From the NCBI RefSeq assembly GCF_003351225.1, contig NZ_QQSY01000001.1:248001-312000 (forward strand): a stretch of 64,000 nt of DNA. Reading direction: 5' to 3'. The notes beneath the pieces are model-generated. The model did no database searches and was not told where the DNA came from. It worked only from the letters and a program-made list of their open reading frames with translations. Positions within the stretch are counted from its first letter, which is position 1. Each line of letters opens with the position of its first letter. Shown here in pieces: positions 15,979 to 26,030 of this stretch. This DNA comes from Dyella solisilvae (GTDB taxonomy: Bacteria; Pseudomonadota; Gammaproteobacteria; Xanthomonadales; Rhodanobacteraceae). A program made the position numbers and the translations under genes.

Positions 15979-17535
15979 TTATCGACGACGTCCGCCACCA
16001 CCACCGCCTCGGCTCGGCGATGGGCGCGACATTTGTCGACCGCCACCACCACCACCGCGGCTGCCACCACGCGACTGCGACATCGAGCGCTGGCTCGCCT
16101 GTCCGCGATTCATCTGCGAGCGGGACGAACCGGCCGAATTCATGCCGCCAAAGGCGTTGTTGCGTGGTCCGCCCCCGCCCACGTTGCCGCCGCCATAGTT
16201 CCCGCGGTTTCCGCCACCGACGCCACCACGATCGCCAACGCCGCCGCGATTCCCGCCAGCGACACCACCTCGATCACCGACACCGCCACGATCGCCAACA
16301 CCACCACGATTACCAGCACCGCCGCGATCGCCGACTCCACCACGATCGCCAACACCGCCGCGATCGCCGACACCGCCGCGATCACCAAGACCACCCCGAT
16401 CGCCCCCCGGGCCTGCCCCGCGCCGCGCCGCATCGGACGCGCCGCCTCCGGTACTGCGGTCGAAGCTGTTCAGTGCATTCTGGCGACTCCTGTCTGCCGC
16501 CTGGTCCCGCCCACGGAAGCCTTCGCGCCCCTGGGCGCCGCCCAGACCCTGGTCATAGCGCTGGCGACTGCCCGAATCGCGATATGGAGTGCCGCGTCGG
16601 TTGTCCGGGTTGTGATTCCAGCGCTGGTTGCCGTTGCCGGACATCCGGTTGTTGACGTTGTTGACGCTGTTGTAGCGATTGGTGTTGATGTTGACGTCGC
16701 CATGGCCCCAGCCGAATCCGCCCCACAACGCGCCGGTGACGGCGATGCCCACACCGAACGCCAAGCCCGCGGCCAGCGCCTGCCCCGGATAGTAGTAACC
16801 ATACGGCGGCGGCCAATACGTCGGCGGATACGCCGGGTAAGGCCATGAGCCGTACACGACCGTGGGGTTGTACTGCGGCACGTAGACGACCTCCGGATTC
16901 GCCGGTTCGATCTGGATGATCGTCGTGCCCTCCGACGTCGCGCCCGCTGGCGCCGGACCTTCCGACACCTTCATCTGCTCGTTGGATTTGAGGTTGCCCG
17001 ACGCCTTCGCCTGCCCACGCAACCGCTGGATCGACGCCATCACATCGTCCGGCTGGGCCAGGAAGGCATCACCCGCGTTCTGCACCCAATCGGGATGCGC
17101 TTTCATCTGCGCCAGCACCTGCGGGAAGGCCACCAGCGATTGCACGCTCGGATCCCACGGCTTGGTGTTGACCTGCTTGACCGCATCGTCGCCCTGCGCC
17201 TTGGGATTGGCGGCCGACCATGCGGCCGCCTCGGCGACGTCGCTCGGATACGTGGCCGCCATCAGGATCTGCGACAGCAGCGCATCAGGGTAGAGAGCCA
17301 CCGGGGCCATCATCTGGTCGAGCTGTTGATTGCTGTAGATTTTCTGGCTCTGGGCCGGAGCCTGGCCTTGTGGTTGGCCTTGTGCTTGGCCCTGGGCTTG
17401 CACCGGACTAGCCGGCGCCGGACTGGCCTTTGCCGGGCTGACCTGTGCATGCGCTGCGCCCAGCGGCGCCAAAGGCAGCAGCAGAACGCACCAAAGGCAG
17501 GTTCGCTGGAATCCGTGAGGCATCGTCGTCTTCAT
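15979..17535 (-). CDS. DUF3300 family secreted protein with Gly/Arg/Asp hexapeptide repeats
   Basis: A 518-aa exported protein: signal peptide ending AAHAQ, a Gln/Ala-rich linker, the DUF3300 domain (~60-270; YSNQQLDQMMAPVALYPDALLSQILMAATYP, then DVAEAA, ASIQRLRGQA, VVYVPQYNPTVVYG), a hydrophobic Gly-rich stretch, then a tail of ~200 residues. The tail has about a dozen GGVGDR-type hexapeptides (DNA 16190-16400) and ends in basic RGGSRGGGGGGR blocks. The tail suggests surface or nucleic-acid/polyanion contacts. First gene of an operon with DUF2950; three GTA-N4-TAC boxes lie in the upstream gap. Confidence 0.9.
   Translation of the reverse strand: MKTTMPHGFQRTCLWCVLLLPLAPLGAAHAQVSPAKASPAPASPVQAQGQAQGQPQGQAPAQSQKIYSNQQLDQMMAPVALYPDALLSQILMAATYPSDVAEAAAWSAANPKAQGDDAVKQVNTKPWDPSVQSLVAFPQVLAQMKAHPDWVQNAGDAFLAQPDDVMASIQRLRGQAKASGNLKSNEQMKVSEGPAPAGATSEGTTIIQIEPANPEVVYVPQYNPTVVYGSWPYPAYPPTYWPPPYGYYYPGQALAAGLAFGVGIAVTGALWGGFGWGHGDVNINTNRYNSVNNVNNRMSGNGNQRWNHNPDNRRGTPYRDSGSRQRYDQGLGGAQGREGFRGRDQAADRSRQNALNSFDRSTGGGASDAARRGAGPGGDRGGLGDRGGVGDRGGVGDRGGVGDRGGAGNRGGVGDRGGVGDRGGVAGGNRGGVGDRGGVGGGNRGNYGGGNVGGGGPRNNAFGGMNSAGSSRSQMNRGQASQRSMSQSRGGSRGGGGGGRQMSRPSPSRGGGGGGRRR
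16190..16400. repeat. In-gene tandem 18-bp repeats coding GGVGDR hexapeptides
   Basis: A run of 18-bp units based on cgatcgccaacaccgcca (minus-strand reading GG(V/A)GDR/NR). The units vary at third positions, so the array has been under protein-level constraint, but copy number is likely to vary between strains. Confidence 0.75.
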
Positions 17536-17610
17536 GGTGCCACTCCCATGCCGCCATCGCTTGCATCAGCTTGACTCTTCGCGGGCCAGCTTGACCACTG
17601 CATTTATGCG

Positions 17611-17633
17611 GTAGCAGTACTACGTAAATCTAC
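17611..17633. promoter_or_regulatory. Tandem GTA-N4-TAC boxes upstream of the DUF3300 operon
   Basis: GTAGCAGTAC (17611-17620) and GTAAATCTAC (17624-17633), 13 bp apart start to start, 76-98 nt before the DUF3300 start. Two closely spaced sites suggest cooperative binding of regulator dimers. Confidence 0.5.
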
Positions 17634-17673
17634 CTAGAGCTCGGGTCGCTTCAGCCCACAGTCATTGGTCTCC

Positions 17674-17683
17674 GTAGAAATAC
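17674..17683. promoter_or_regulatory. GTA-N4-TAC box upstream of the outer-membrane protein gene
   Basis: GTAGAAATAC flanked by CC and GG (extended dyad CCGTA/TACGG), about 87 nt before the plus-strand outer-membrane protein start. Sixth box of the set. Confidence 0.45.
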
Positions 17684-17769
17684 GGATGGGCGATTAGGTA
17701 ATAGTGCGCTGTGTCATCTCCTCGAATCGTTCCACCATAGGCCCATCAGCCATTCGGGGAGTTATCGTC

Positions 17770-18615
17770 ATGCGCCGTGCAGCCTTTCTGCAGTCGAAGG
17801 TCTCCCGCGTCTCGCTTGCCATCGCGCTGGCAGCCGCTTTCTCAGCGCCGACGGCGAAGGCAGAGCAACCGGACCTCTGGGACGGCAACTGGCACTACAG
17901 CATCGAGCCCTACATCTGGCTTCCCGGCATCAGCGCGGAAACGCGCTATCAACTACCCAACAACGGTGGCCAGGTCCAGCAAAAGTCCACTGGCAACATC
18001 TTCTCCAACCTCAGTGGCGCCTTCATGCTCGACGGCTCCGTGCGCAAGGACAACTGGGGCTTTTACGGCGACATCGACTGGGTGAACTTCACCAACGAAA
18101 AGGGGCGCTTCAGCCAGATCGGTGGAGAACGCTTCGGGGCGGGCGCCAACCTCGACACGAGCTGGGACCTGAAGGGCGGCATGATCAACCTGGCTGGCCT
18201 CTACTCCATGGCGCACTCCAATCAGGGCTATATCGACCTGGTGTTCGGTATGCGCTACCTGTGGATCAAGGGCAATCTTGACTGGAACCTCACGGTGAAC
18301 GGCAACGCCGGCAACCTGAACATCGACAGGACCGGCAGCCTGCGCAACTCGACCAACGCTACCGACGGCATCATCGGCATACGCGGTCGCTGGACACCGT
18401 TTGAAAACCAGCGTTGGTTCCTTCCGTACTACCTTGACCTCGGCGCAGGCACTTCCAACACGACCTACCAGGTCAGGTTCGGCGTCGGCTACGCCTTCAA
18501 CTGGGGCGATATCGGGCTCAACTACCGCGACGTGGGCTACAACCAGAGCGGCAGCAGATTCCTGAAGAGCCTCCAGCTCAGCGGCCCGACCTTCAGCGTC
18601 AACTGGAACTTCTGA
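17770..18615 (+). CDS. Outer-membrane beta-barrel protein
   Basis: A 281-aa protein with a signal peptide ending near PTAKA. The mature chain alternates polar and aromatic residues throughout (WHYSIEPYIWLPGISAETRY, WGFYGDIDWVNF, YIDLVFGMRYLWIKGNL, FLPYYLDLGAGTSNTTYQVRFGVGYAFNWGDIGLNYRDVGY) and ends in an aromatic residue (SVNWNF), the outer-membrane assembly signal. Exact family not recognised. Start MRRAAFLQ at 17770 gives a proper signal peptide; the open frame extends upstream without one. Divergent from the DUF3300 operon, with shared boxes. Confidence 0.85.
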   Translation: MRRAAFLQSKVSRVSLAIALAAAFSAPTAKAEQPDLWDGNWHYSIEPYIWLPGISAETRYQLPNNGGQVQQKSTGNIFSNLSGAFMLDGSVRKDNWGFYGDIDWVNFTNEKGRFSQIGGERFGAGANLDTSWDLKGGMINLAGLYSMAHSNQGYIDLVFGMRYLWIKGNLDWNLTVNGNAGNLNIDRTGSLRNSTNATDGIIGIRGRWTPFENQRWFLPYYLDLGAGTSNTTYQVRFGVGYAFNWGDIGLNYRDVGYNQSGSRFLKSLQLSGPTFSVNWNF

Positions 18616-18639
18616 TCGAGGCCGTCCGACGCTCCGACA

Positions 18640-20355
18640 TCACGCCGGAGCGAGATGACGAAGCAGGAGACGCGGACTCTCTCGTCCCTGCCAGTCATTG
18701 ATGACCAGTTCGTACACCGCGCGGAACTGCACTGGCGGCGGCGTACCGTCGTAGGCGTTGAACATCACCGCATCGTGCACCGAACCGTCGCGGGGATCCC
18801 GCAGGCTCAGGCGCAGATGCCGTTCGCCCATCACGCGCCAGCTGGCGCAGTCGAACAGATTGTCGAACACCGGCTCGGGGAAGGCCTGCCCCCAGGGCCC
18901 GGCGGCGCGCAACTGCCTCGCCAGTTCCAGCGTCGCGGCGCCGGGCGGCAACTCACCATCGGTGAGCTGCACGGCCTGCAACTGGTCGTCGTGCAGCCAT
19001 TCGCGCGCGATTCCATCAAAGGCCTCGGCAAAGCGCGCATAGTCGGTGGTGCGCAGACTCAAGCCGGCGGCCATGGCGTGGCCACCGAAACGGATGATCA
19101 GGCCGGGGTGGTGCGCATCGATCATCGCCAGCGCATCGCGGATGTGGAAACCGCTGATGGAGCGCGCCGAGCCGCGCAGTTCGTCAGGCGCGTCTTCGCT
19201 CGCAGGCGCAAACGCGATGACAGGCCGATGCAGCCGCTCCTTCAGCTTCGATGCCACCAGCCCCACTACGCCGGCATGCCAGGTCGGTTCGAACAGCGCC
19301 ACGCCGACCGCATCGATATCGGCGGCGCGCGACACCATCACTTCCGCCTCGGCCACCATGGTGTCCTGCAGCTCTCGACGCTCCTTGTTGATCGAGCCGA
19401 GCAGATCGGCGTACCGGCGCGCCTGCGCCGCGTCGTCGGTGAGCAGGCATTCGACGCCGATGCGCATGTCCTCGAGACGACCGGCAGCGTTGAGGCGCGG
19501 GCCGATCGCGTAACCGAGATCACTCGCGCAGAGCGTGCTCGCGCTGCGCTGGCTCGACTCCACCAGGGCGCCGAGGCCTGCGCAGCCCTGCCCTGCGCGC
19601 AGCCGGCGCAGGCCGGCTTCCACCATCACGCGGTTGTTGTAGTCCAGCGGCACCAGGTCGGCCACGGTGCCGACCGCCACCAGATCGAGCAGCGTCGAAA
19701 GATCGGGTTCGCTACCGGCGGCGAAGGCGCCTTGCGCGCGCAAGGCGGCACGCAAGGCCAGCAGCAGATAGAACATGACGCCGACGCCGGCCATCGCCTT
19801 GCTGGGGAAGCCATCGCCAACAAGGTTTGGATTGACCATGGCGTCCGCCGCGGGTAGCTGTTCGCCGGGCAAGTGATGATCGGTGACGATCACGCGCATG
19901 CCGCGCTCGCGCGCCGCCGCCACGCCGGCGATACTGGCCACGCCGTTGTCCACGGTCACCACCAGTTGCGGACACGGATGGAGTGACTCGACCAGCGCCG
20001 GACTCAGGCCATAACCGTGAACGAAGCGGTTCGGCACGACGTAGTCCACCTGTCGCGCGCCAAGCATGCGCAAGCCACGCACCGCGACCGCGGTGCCGGT
20101 GGCGCCATCGCAGTCATAGTCGCCCGCAATCACGATGCGCCAATCGTCTCGAATCGCCTCGATCAGCAGCGCAACGGCATCCTGCACGCCGCCAAGCTGC
20201 TGCGGCGAGAGCATGCGCGCCAAGCGGTATTCCGCCTGCGCAGGCGACAACACGCCACGCGCGGCGTACACCTGTTGCAGGACGGGATGCACCGAATTAT
20301 CCCAGCCGTCAGGGACACCCTGCGCCTGTCGGCGACGCAAGGTCACCGTCTTCAT
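18640..20355 (-). CDS. recJ: Single-stranded-DNA-specific exonuclease RecJ
   Basis: A 571-aa 5'-3' ssDNA exonuclease of the DHH family, used in RecFOR recombination and mismatch repair. Motif I is IAGDYDCDGATG, the DHH motif is VIVTDHHLPGEQ, and the DHHA1 domain has IIRFGGHAMAAGLSL. The C-terminal OB-fold is present. Length matches the family. Start MKTVTLRRRQ at 20355, overlapping the upstream gene by 4 nt; the longer open frame lies within that gene and is rejected. Confidence 0.96.
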   Translation of the reverse strand: MKTVTLRRRQAQGVPDGWDNSVHPVLQQVYAARGVLSPAQAEYRLARMLSPQQLGGVQDAVALLIEAIRDDWRIVIAGDYDCDGATGTAVAVRGLRMLGARQVDYVVPNRFVHGYGLSPALVESLHPCPQLVVTVDNGVASIAGVAAARERGMRVIVTDHHLPGEQLPAADAMVNPNLVGDGFPSKAMAGVGVMFYLLLALRAALRAQGAFAAGSEPDLSTLLDLVAVGTVADLVPLDYNNRVMVEAGLRRLRAGQGCAGLGALVESSQRSASTLCASDLGYAIGPRLNAAGRLEDMRIGVECLLTDDAAQARRYADLLGSINKERRELQDTMVAEAEVMVSRAADIDAVGVALFEPTWHAGVVGLVASKLKERLHRPVIAFAPASEDAPDELRGSARSISGFHIRDALAMIDAHHPGLIIRFGGHAMAAGLSLRTTDYARFAEAFDGIAREWLHDDQLQAVQLTDGELPPGAATLELARQLRAAGPWGQAFPEPVFDNLFDCASWRVMGERHLRLSLRDPRDGSVHDAVMFNAYDGTPPPVQFRAVYELVINDWQGRESPRLLLRHLAPA

Positions 20356-21272
20356 CGACCACCCCGGCGCCACAGGCGCAGTCGATGCCACGGACGGTGC
20401 AGCCAGCGCTCGCCGCTGGAGAAGCTCAGCAGCAGCGGCTGCTTCTGCGCCAGCACCTGGATGCTCGGCCACCACTGTCCGGCCACCTCGTCGGCGGGAA
20501 GGTCCTGCAAGTCCACCAGCCAACCGCGCGTCGCCGCCTCGACCGCAGCGACAGAGCGCGGCGTCATCGACAGGCCGGCACGCTGAGCCAGCGCGCGCAG
20601 CAGCAAGTCGTCGCCGATCGCGCCGCCCAGGCGGGAGCCCACCGTCTCTGGCAAACGTCCGCCACCCCACAGCCACAGGCTGTTGATCGGCGGCAGGCCA
20701 CGTTCGCGCCGCTCGGCATTGAGAGGATGCTGGTGCAACAGCACCTGCACTTCGTTCATCAGCACTCGCCAGCGGCGCCCATCAGGGCCTTCCGGGAGGT
20801 GCTCGTACAGGTCCTCGCCGAGCGCCTGCTCGGGCGCCGCAAACGCAGGGAAAGAGACGTCGTCAGGCACACGCACATGCCAGCGATCAGGCGAGGACAC
20901 TTCCAGCGTCATGCCGGCGTCGTCGAACACTGCCCGCAGCGGCTCGGCCAACGCCAGCGCCTCTTCCAGATCGAGCTGCAGCTGTCCGCATGCCAGCAGG
21001 CGCGCGCCATTGAGATCGGGCTGCACCCACGCCGGGTCGGCGCACAGCCAATGGCCCGTTCCTGCATCACCGACGATCAGTTCGCGCGTCAACGCGCCGG
21101 CCGGCAGATCGCCCGCCACGTCGAAATGCCCAACCAGTCCGGCCAGGTAGCCTCTGGGGCCCGCGGGAAGCGGATCGGCCCTGCGCAGCAGCGCGAGCAA
21201 CGGATGCGCTGGATCGAAGCGTCGCAGGTCCGGCAACCACAACTCCAACGGCGAGACGCTCGGCTGTGTCAT
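20352..21272 (-). CDS. RpfE-like protein (phosphoglycerate-mutase-like annotation)
   Basis: A 306-aa soluble protein. The stretches WLCADPAWVQPDLNGARLLACG, RWRVLMNEVQVLLHQHP and PPINSLWLWGGG match the Xanthomonadales family called RpfE or cofactor-independent phosphoglycerate-mutase-like; in Xanthomonas rpfE also lies next to recJ. Its biochemical role is not established; rpfE has been linked to exopolysaccharide and extracellular enzyme regulation. The complete metal-site motifs of true phosphoglycerate mutase are not seen. It overlaps recJ by 4 nt and lies 7 bp after yheS, so the three form an operon. Confidence 0.75.
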   Translation of the reverse strand: MTQPSVSPLELWLPDLRRFDPAHPLLALLRRADPLPAGPRGYLAGLVGHFDVAGDLPAGALTRELIVGDAGTGHWLCADPAWVQPDLNGARLLACGQLQLDLEEALALAEPLRAVFDDAGMTLEVSSPDRWHVRVPDDVSFPAFAAPEQALGEDLYEHLPEGPDGRRWRVLMNEVQVLLHQHPLNAERRERGLPPINSLWLWGGGRLPETVGSRLGGAIGDDLLLRALAQRAGLSMTPRSVAAVEAATRGWLVDLQDLPADEVAGQWWPSIQVLAQKQPLLLSFSSGERWLHRPWHRLRLWRRGGR

Positions 21273-21279
21273 GCCTGCC

Positions 21280-23178
<1,899 letters not shown>

Positions 23179-23380
23179 GGGGCAAGCTTATCCGGACCGG
23201 GCGTCCTGCCGCCCGCAGCCGCCCATGATAGCCGCCGCCCGTGTCGATCGCCCCGCCAGGGATGGGTTGATCTGAGCTTCCTTAATGCCCACCCCATCGC
23301 ACTAGCCGCAGAATCACGTGGAACGGCCGCCATAGTTCTGCTACAACGGCGCGGCAACGCCTTGCGCGGAGAGGGGACCC

Positions 23381-23731
23381 GTGAATACGTACGGTATCAA
23401 CAAGTTTGGCATCAGCCTGTCGATGGTCGTGCTGCTGGCGGCCGCCTGTGCAACCGCACCCGCGCATGCCGAAGAGGTGCTCGTCCAACGCGTGCAGCAG
23501 GAACAGGGCATGAACCTGCCCACTCGCGGCATGAGCATGGACCAGGTCGAGAAGCAGTTTGGCGCCCCGCAGCGCAAGCTGACACCCCGCGGCGGCGGCA
23601 GCGCCCGGCAACCGGTGATCAATCGCTGGGACTACTCCAACTTCATCGTCTATTTCGAAAAGAGCCACGTGATCCATTCCGTGCTCAATACGCCGGCGGG
23701 CAACAACACCAATCCGGCTGCGGTCAATTAA
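23381..23731 (+). CDS. Small secreted protein with a BamE/SmpA-like domain
   Basis: A 116-aa exported protein: signal peptide MNTYGINKFGISLSMVVLLA...HAEE, then GMSMDQVEKQFGAPQRK...PVINRWDYSNFIVYFEKSHVIHSVLN, the pattern of the small SmpA/OmlA-type fold (a helix with the GxP turn and a beta sheet with W-Y and F-E strands). The C-terminus is an Asn-rich tail. GTG start at 23381 with GAGAGGGG just upstream. A strong GC-rich hairpin without a T-run follows at 23748-23777. Confidence 0.7.
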   Translation: MNTYGINKFGISLSMVVLLAAACATAPAHAEEVLVQRVQQEQGMNLPTRGMSMDQVEKQFGAPQRKLTPRGGGSARQPVINRWDYSNFIVYFEKSHVIHSVLNTPAGNNTNPAAVN

Positions 23732-23881
23732 TTGACCCACCTGCGCTGGCGCGGCCCGTGGCGACGCGGGCCGCGCCGGTGTTGCCGACGCCCCCGCGCC
23801 ACATCGACTACACTGCGCCACCCCATGCGGCCTTGCCTCCCGGCAAGCGGCCGCTTTCCTGGTTTGCATGAGACCCTCGCG

Positions 23882-24916
23882 ATGACTGAGCACCGCCTGC
23901 GCCTACCGGCCGAATGGGAGCCGCAATCGGCCGTCCTGATCGCCTGGCCGCATGCCGGCACCGACTGGGCCGACCGCCTGGCCGAGGTGGAGACGACCTA
24001 TGTGGCGCTCGCCGCCGCGGTCACCCGCTTCCAGCCGCTCGTCATCGTGGTATCCGGCCACGAGCTGCGCCTGCGCGTGCAGTCCTTGCTGACCGGTGAA
24101 GGCGTGGATCTGTCCAAGGTGCGCTTCGTCGAACTGCCGTATGACGACACCTGGCTGCGAGACTCGGGTCCGATCACGCTGACGGCCGACGGTGGCGGCT
24201 TCCAGCTCACCGATTTCCGCTTCACCGGCTGGGGCGGCAAGTTCGGCGCCGAGCAGGACGACGCCCTGATCGCCGGTCTGGTCGACGAAGGCGTGTTCGG
24301 CAAGGCGGCGCACAAGCGCATCGACTGGGCGCTCGAGGGCGGCGGCATCGAAAGCGATGGCGTCGGCACCGTGCTGACCACCTGGCGTTGCCTGACCCAG
24401 CGCCACCCCGAGCAGTCGCGTGAGGAGATGAGCGCGATCCTCGCCGACAGCCTGCACGCCCGCCGCGTGCTGTGGCTGGATTACGGCTATCTGGAAGGTG
24501 ACGACACCGACGCCCACATCGACACGCTGGCGCGCTTCGCGCCGGGCGACCGCATCGTGTTCCAGGCCTGCGACGACACTCAGGACCCGCATCACGACGA
24601 GCTCAGGCGCATGGGCGACGAACTGGCCGCGCTGCGCACGCCGGATGGACGTCCGTATCAGCTCCACCCCCTGCCCTGGGCCCGGCCCATCATCGACGAA
24701 GGCCGTCGTCTGGCCGCGTCCTACGCGAACTACCTGATCGTCAACGGCGCGGTGCTCGTGCCCGCCTATGGCGACGTGGCTGACGACGAGGCCGCGCGCA
24801 TCATCGGCCTGGCGCACCCGGGCCGGGAGATTGTGCAGGTGCCGTGCCGCCCGCTTATCTGGCAGAACGGCAGCCTGCACTGCATCACCATGCAGCTCCC
24901 CGCCGGGATTGTCTGA
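23882..24916 (+). CDS. aguA: Agmatine deiminase
   Basis: A 344-aa guanidine-modifying (pentein) enzyme converting agmatine to N-carbamoylputrescine and ammonia. Family motifs are WPHAGTDW, DDTWLRDSGPI, ALEGGGIESDG, DDTDAHIDTLARF and the C-terminal NGSLHCITMQLPAG with the nucleophilic Cys at about 334. Start MTEHRLRLPAEW at 23882; the longer frame upstream lacks family similarity. It is followed 135 bp later by aguB, which takes its product, so the two complete arginine-derived putrescine synthesis. Confidence 0.96.
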   Translation: MTEHRLRLPAEWEPQSAVLIAWPHAGTDWADRLAEVETTYVALAAAVTRFQPLVIVVSGHELRLRVQSLLTGEGVDLSKVRFVELPYDDTWLRDSGPITLTADGGGFQLTDFRFTGWGGKFGAEQDDALIAGLVDEGVFGKAAHKRIDWALEGGGIESDGVGTVLTTWRCLTQRHPEQSREEMSAILADSLHARRVLWLDYGYLEGDDTDAHIDTLARFAPGDRIVFQACDDTQDPHHDELRRMGDELAALRTPDGRPYQLHPLPWARPIIDEGRRLAASYANYLIVNGAVLVPAYGDVADDEAARIIGLAHPGREIVQVPCRPLIWQNGSLHCITMQLPAGIV

Positions 24917-25051
24917 TACCGTCGCGCTGGATATTGGCGCACCACCCCCTATATCGGGCCATGGCCGGGCCGCCCACCGCGGGTGGCCTGGCCCTATCCG
25001 TTAGACTTGGCGGCCCGCCCGCACCGGCAGCCCCACGCGAGAACCACGCCG

Positions 25052-25942
25052 ATGACCCGCAAGTCCCTCAAAGTCGCCCTGTTGCAGGAAACCGATCACG
25101 GCAGCCGCGACGCCAATCTGGACGCCATCGAGGCCGGCCTGCGCGAGGCGGCGAGCAAGGGCGTCGAGCTGGTGCTGCTGCAGGAGCTGCACAACGGCCC
25201 GTATTTCTGCCAGCACGAGTCGGTGGACGAGTTCGACCTGGCCGAGACCATTCCCGGCCACAGCACCGCGCGCATCGGCAAGCTCGCCGAGGAACTGAAG
25301 CTGGTGGTGGTCGCATCGCTGTTTGAGAAACGGGCCACTGGCCTGTACCACAACACCGCGGTGGTATTTGACCGCTCCGCGGCGATCGCGGGCAAATACC
25401 GCAAGATGCATATCCCCGACGATCCGGCGTTCTACGAGAAGTTCTACTTCACGCCGGGCGACCTGGGCTTCGACCCGATCGACACCTCGGTGGGCCGCCT
25501 GGGCGTGCTGGTGTGCTGGGACCAGTGGTACCCGGAAGCGGCGCGCCTGATGGCGCTGGCAGGCGCCGACCTGCTGCTGTACCCCACCGCGATCGGCTGG
25601 GATCCCAAGGACGAACAGTCCGAGAAGGATCGCCAGCGCGAGGCATGGGTCACCGTGCAGCGCGGCCATGCCGTCGCCAACGGCCTGCCGCTGCTGTCGT
25701 GCAATCGCACCGGTCTCGAGGCCGACAAGGCGGGCGTGGGCAACGGCATCCAGTTCTGGGGCACCAGCTTCGTGGCCGGTCCGCAGGGCGAGTTCCTGGC
25801 CCAGGCTGGTACTGACCAGCGTGAACTGCTGGTGGTCGAGGTGGACATGGCGCGCAGCGAGCACGTGCGTCGCATCTGGCCGTTCCTGCGTGACCGTCGC
25901 ATCGACGCTTACCAGGACCTGCTTAAGCGCTTCCGCGACTGA
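25052..25942 (+). CDS. aguB: N-carbamoylputrescine amidase
   Basis: A 296-aa nitrilase-superfamily amidase hydrolysing N-carbamoylputrescine to putrescine, CO2 and ammonia. The triad is visible: Glu in LVLLQELHNGPYF, Lys in GKYRKMHIPDD, Cys in LGVLVCWDQWYPE. Start MTRKSLKVALLQETDHG at 25052 matches the family. It works directly after aguA; a PuuB-like oxidase that could act on putrescine derivatives is at 55568-56857. Confidence 0.96.
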   Translation: MTRKSLKVALLQETDHGSRDANLDAIEAGLREAASKGVELVLLQELHNGPYFCQHESVDEFDLAETIPGHSTARIGKLAEELKLVVVASLFEKRATGLYHNTAVVFDRSAAIAGKYRKMHIPDDPAFYEKFYFTPGDLGFDPIDTSVGRLGVLVCWDQWYPEAARLMALAGADLLLYPTAIGWDPKDEQSEKDRQREAWVTVQRGHAVANGLPLLSCNRTGLEADKAGVGNGIQFWGTSFVAGPQGEFLAQAGTDQRELLVVEVDMARSEHVRRIWPFLRDRRIDAYQDLLKRFRD

Positions 25943-26030
25943 ACACCCCGTCGCCCATGCCGGCGGTCAGGCTTGCCCCCTGCCCCGGCCATCCCCATGC
26001 AGTGATCCAGACGCCTGAGCGACCGTACGC

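Noticed and set aside
23282-23893. Minus-strand ORF opposite the BamE-like gene
   Set aside because: The plus-strand gene has a signal peptide, a ribosome site and a fold pattern; the minus frame is its shadow.
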